Shown here in pieces: positions 5,126 to 6,377 of a stretch of DNA of 6,377 nucleotides (positions are counted from its first letter, which is position 1; each line of letters starts with the position of its first letter). The stretch is taken from the NCBI GenBank assembly GCA_017548175.1, contig JAFYMZ010000129.1, positions 1 to 6,377 on the forward strand. The letters run 5' to 3'. This DNA comes from Clostridia bacterium (lineage in GTDB: Bacteria; Bacillota_A; Clostridia; Oscillospirales; Butyricicoccaceae). Below the pieces are notes generated by a model. The model ran no database searches. It saw nothing but the letters and a program-made list of their open reading frames with translations, and was not told where the DNA came from. The position numbers and the translations under genes were made by a program.

Positions 5126-6328
5126 TTATTGTGCACCTTCCAGTTTGAAGGTCAGCGTCATTTCCGTTCCGTCGCGCTGAACGGTCAGGGTGGCCGTCTG
5201 GCCGATGCCGCACTGCTCCTTCAGATAGTTCAGCTCGTTGGCATTTTCAATCTCAAACCCATTGAATTTCAGAATCTTGTCGCCCAGCTGCAATCCGGCG
5301 CGCTCCACTGCGCTGCCCGGGGTGATCTGGGTGACGATGATGCCCACCTGATAGATCTCGCCGTAGGTGTCCTTGTAATAATCCACCGTCTCCTGATCCA
5401 TCACCTGCACCGTGACGCCCAGCATGGGACGGGATGCCACCCGACCGTGCAGAATCAGTTCATCGATAATGCCTGCGGCCACGTCGGCAGGAATGGCAAA
5501 GCCCAGACCTTCCGCACCGTTTTTCACCACCTTGCTGGTGATGATGCCGATGATACGGCCGTCGGTGTCATACATCGGGCCGCCGGAATTTCCGGGGCTG
5601 ACGGCGGCATCGGTCTGCAGCATCTCCACGATACTGCCCTCGGTCTCCACCGGCCGGTCAACGGCAGAAATGACACCCACCGTCAGGGTAGAGGTCAATT
5701 CCGCGCCCAAGGGGTTGCCGATGACGATGGCGGTTTCGCCGGCGCGCAGCCGCCACATCCGGGGCGTGTTGGCAAAGCGCGACGTGGCCAGCCCCTTGGC
5801 CTCGATCTTCAGCACGGCCAAATCGGTGCTTTCGTCCAGTCCCAGCAGCGTGGCAGGGTAGACCCGGCCGGTGTGCAGCGTCACCGCAATGGCGGTGGCA
5901 TCCTTGACCACGTGGGCGTTGGTGACGATGACGCCGTCACTTCGGATGATGACGCCCGAACCCGTTCCGCTGTCGGAACTTGCATCCGGTGTGGTGCCGG
6001 GAAACTCGGCGGAAATAAGCACCACCGAAGGCAGCGCATCCTGATAGACTTTGGCGATGGCAGCACTTTCATCGGTGCCCACCAATACGTCATACAAATG
6101 AATGGAAAGCAGCGCCGTGCAGGCCACCAGCAACAGCAGACCCAGTGCCTTCTTCAGCCGGGGATGCTTTTTCCGCTGCTTTTTTGCAATGGGCGGTACG
6201 GTGGGCGCGGCCTTTGCCGGTGCTTCCGCGACTCGGGGCAGTTCCACCACCGTGGGTGCCGCCTTGGCAGGCTGACTCAGCATCACCTGCGGCTGATTAT
6301 GAGAATGGAGCGCGTTGTGTTCGTCCAT
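5126..6328 (-). CDS. Membrane-anchored HtrA/DegP-type (S1C) serine protease with one PDZ domain
   Basis: This quality-control protease acts on the outer face of the membrane, degrading misfolded exported proteins. From ATG 6328 it has 400 residues. Residues 1-60 are a presumably cytoplasmic, Ala/Pro/Lys-rich tail in which PAKAAPTV occurs twice (20-27 and 37-44). A basic patch (KKQRKKHPRLKK, 49-60) precedes one hydrophobic segment (about 61-83). The trypsin-like domain follows, with catalytic triad H139 (TNAHVV), D169 (STDLAVLK) and S248 (GNSGGP). IGNPLG (203-208) and GLGFAIP (274-280) are further family signatures. A single PDZ domain spans about 301-395. A start at the in-frame ATG at 6361 is rejected: that codon overlaps the -10 box, while GGAGG (6334-6338) precedes ATG 6328 by 5 nt. 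It is transcribed alone, converging on the five-gene operon, with its own promoter and terminator. No CtsR, CssR or other stress operator was recognised. Substrates are unknown. Confidence 0.94.
   Translation of the reverse strand: MDEHNALHSHNQPQVMLSQPAKAAPTVVELPRVAEAPAKAAPTVPPIAKKQRKKHPRLKKALGLLLLVACTALLSIHLYDVLVGTDESAAIAKVYQDALPSVVLISAEFPGTTPDASSDSGTGSGVIIRSDGVIVTNAHVVKDATAIAVTLHTGRVYPATLLGLDESTDLAVLKIEAKGLATSRFANTPRMWRLRAGETAIVIGNPLGAELTSTLTVGVISAVDRPVETEGSIVEMLQTDAAVSPGNSGGPMYDTDGRIIGIITSKVVKNGAEGLGFAIPADVAAGIIDELILHGRVASRPMLGVTVQVMDQETVDYYKDTYGEIYQVGIIVTQITPGSAVERAGLQLGDKILKFNGFEIENANELNYLKEQCGIGQTATLTVQRDGTEMTLTFKLEGAQ
6198..6271 (-). repeat. Two-copy direct repeat coding PAKAAPTV in the protease N-terminus
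   Basis: Two 23-nt units at 6198-6220 and 6249-6271 are spaced 51 nt apart and encode the same eight residues. They differ at five positions, all third-codon, so the peptide is kept while the DNA has drifted. The copies lie in the cytoplasmic tail before the membrane segment. Confidence 0.7.
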
Positions 6329-6333
6329 GAAAT

Positions 6334-6338
6334 CCTCC
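6334..6338 (-). promoter_or_regulatory. Ribosome binding site of the HtrA-type protease
   Basis: GGAGG on the minus strand, within TTTGGAGGATTTC, lies 5 nt before ATG 6328. It supports that start over the ATG 33 nt upstream. Confidence 0.85.
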
Positions 6339-6359
6339 AAAAATTGACAGAATACACGC

Positions 6360-6368
6360 ATTATAGCA
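6360..6368 (-). promoter_or_regulatory. Extended -10 promoter of the HtrA-type protease gene
   Basis: The minus strand reads TGCTATAAT, a perfect match to the extended -10 consensus TGnTATAAT. Transcription should start near 6353, giving a leader of about 25 nt that carries the GGAGG site. The -35 hexamer would fall beyond the right edge of the window, so it cannot be judged. It looks like a housekeeping-sigma promoter. Confidence 0.8.
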
Positions 6369-6377
6369 CACTCCGAC

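Noticed and set aside
4971..5126. GTCGTT directly after both intergenic hairpins (4971-4976 and 5121-5126)
   Set aside because: A six-base match is too short to mean anything; the second copy overlaps the protease stop codon.
5412..5861. A 149-codon plus-strand frame inside the protease gene
   Set aside because: It is opposite the catalytic domain, Ser/Pro-rich, and has no promoter or Shine-Dalgarno support.
1..6377. Defence system, mobile element, prophage or CRISPR content
   Set aside because: No transposase, integrase, toxin-antitoxin pair, repeat array or flanking direct repeats. The Sir2 protein is a standalone short deacylase with a zinc site, not the Sir2-fusion type found in defence loci.

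Overview
The window reads as an ordinary chromosomal segment of a GC-rich Gram-positive anaerobe. The best guess is a member of the Clostridia, of the Oscillospiraceae/Ruminococcaceae kind. That is an inference from several signs: strong AGGAGG-type ribosome binding sites, a BmrU/DgkB-type lipid kinase, a sirtuin with the C-x-C zinc-site form I associate with clostridial proteins, a Y-family polymerase with an HCDCNGFYASVE start, and a DUF6487-like zinc ribbon. No rRNA, tRNA, CRISPR array, insertion sequence or phage gene was seen. Nearly all of the window is coding.

Layout, left to right. (1) Positions 2-901, plus strand: a diacylglycerol/lipid kinase that has lost only its first few codons to the window edge, closed by a hairpin terminator at 913-946. 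(2) Positions 965-4922, plus strand: a tightly packed five-gene run. It encodes a YjjG-type HAD nucleotidase, a Sir2 NAD-dependent deacylase, a DinB/UmuC-type translesion polymerase, a homoserine dehydrogenase-family oxidoreductase without an ACT domain, and a 75-residue zinc-ribbon protein. Gaps are 1 to 33 nt, one junction is an ATGA overlap, and every gene has a good Shine-Dalgarno sequence, so this is very probably one operon. (3) Positions 4923-5125: the only sizeable intergenic region, lying between converging genes. It holds an 18-bp perfect hairpin, an HtrA-side terminator and a possible minus-strand promoter. (4) Positions 5126-6328, minus strand: a membrane-anchored HtrA-type serine protease with one PDZ domain. 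A textbook extended -10 promoter lies at the right edge of the window.

How the genes fit together. The nucleotidase (clearing abnormal pyrimidine nucleotides) and the translesion polymerase (copying damaged DNA) suggest a loose genome-maintenance theme. The sirtuin, the oxidoreductase and the zinc ribbon do not obviously belong to it, so the run may simply be a housekeeping operon of mixed content. No known SOS (LexA) box was seen upstream of dinB.

Two computed starts were corrected: dinB to GTG 2403 and the protease to ATG 6328. The most unusual signal is in the intergenic region. There a minus-strand extended -10 motif, an 11-bp-spaced TCACAC direct repeat upstream of it, a pyrimidine-rich stretch with C-rich motifs, and a hairpin followed by a U-tract together look like a small RNA gene of about 100 nt. 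This is a hypothesis from pattern alone.
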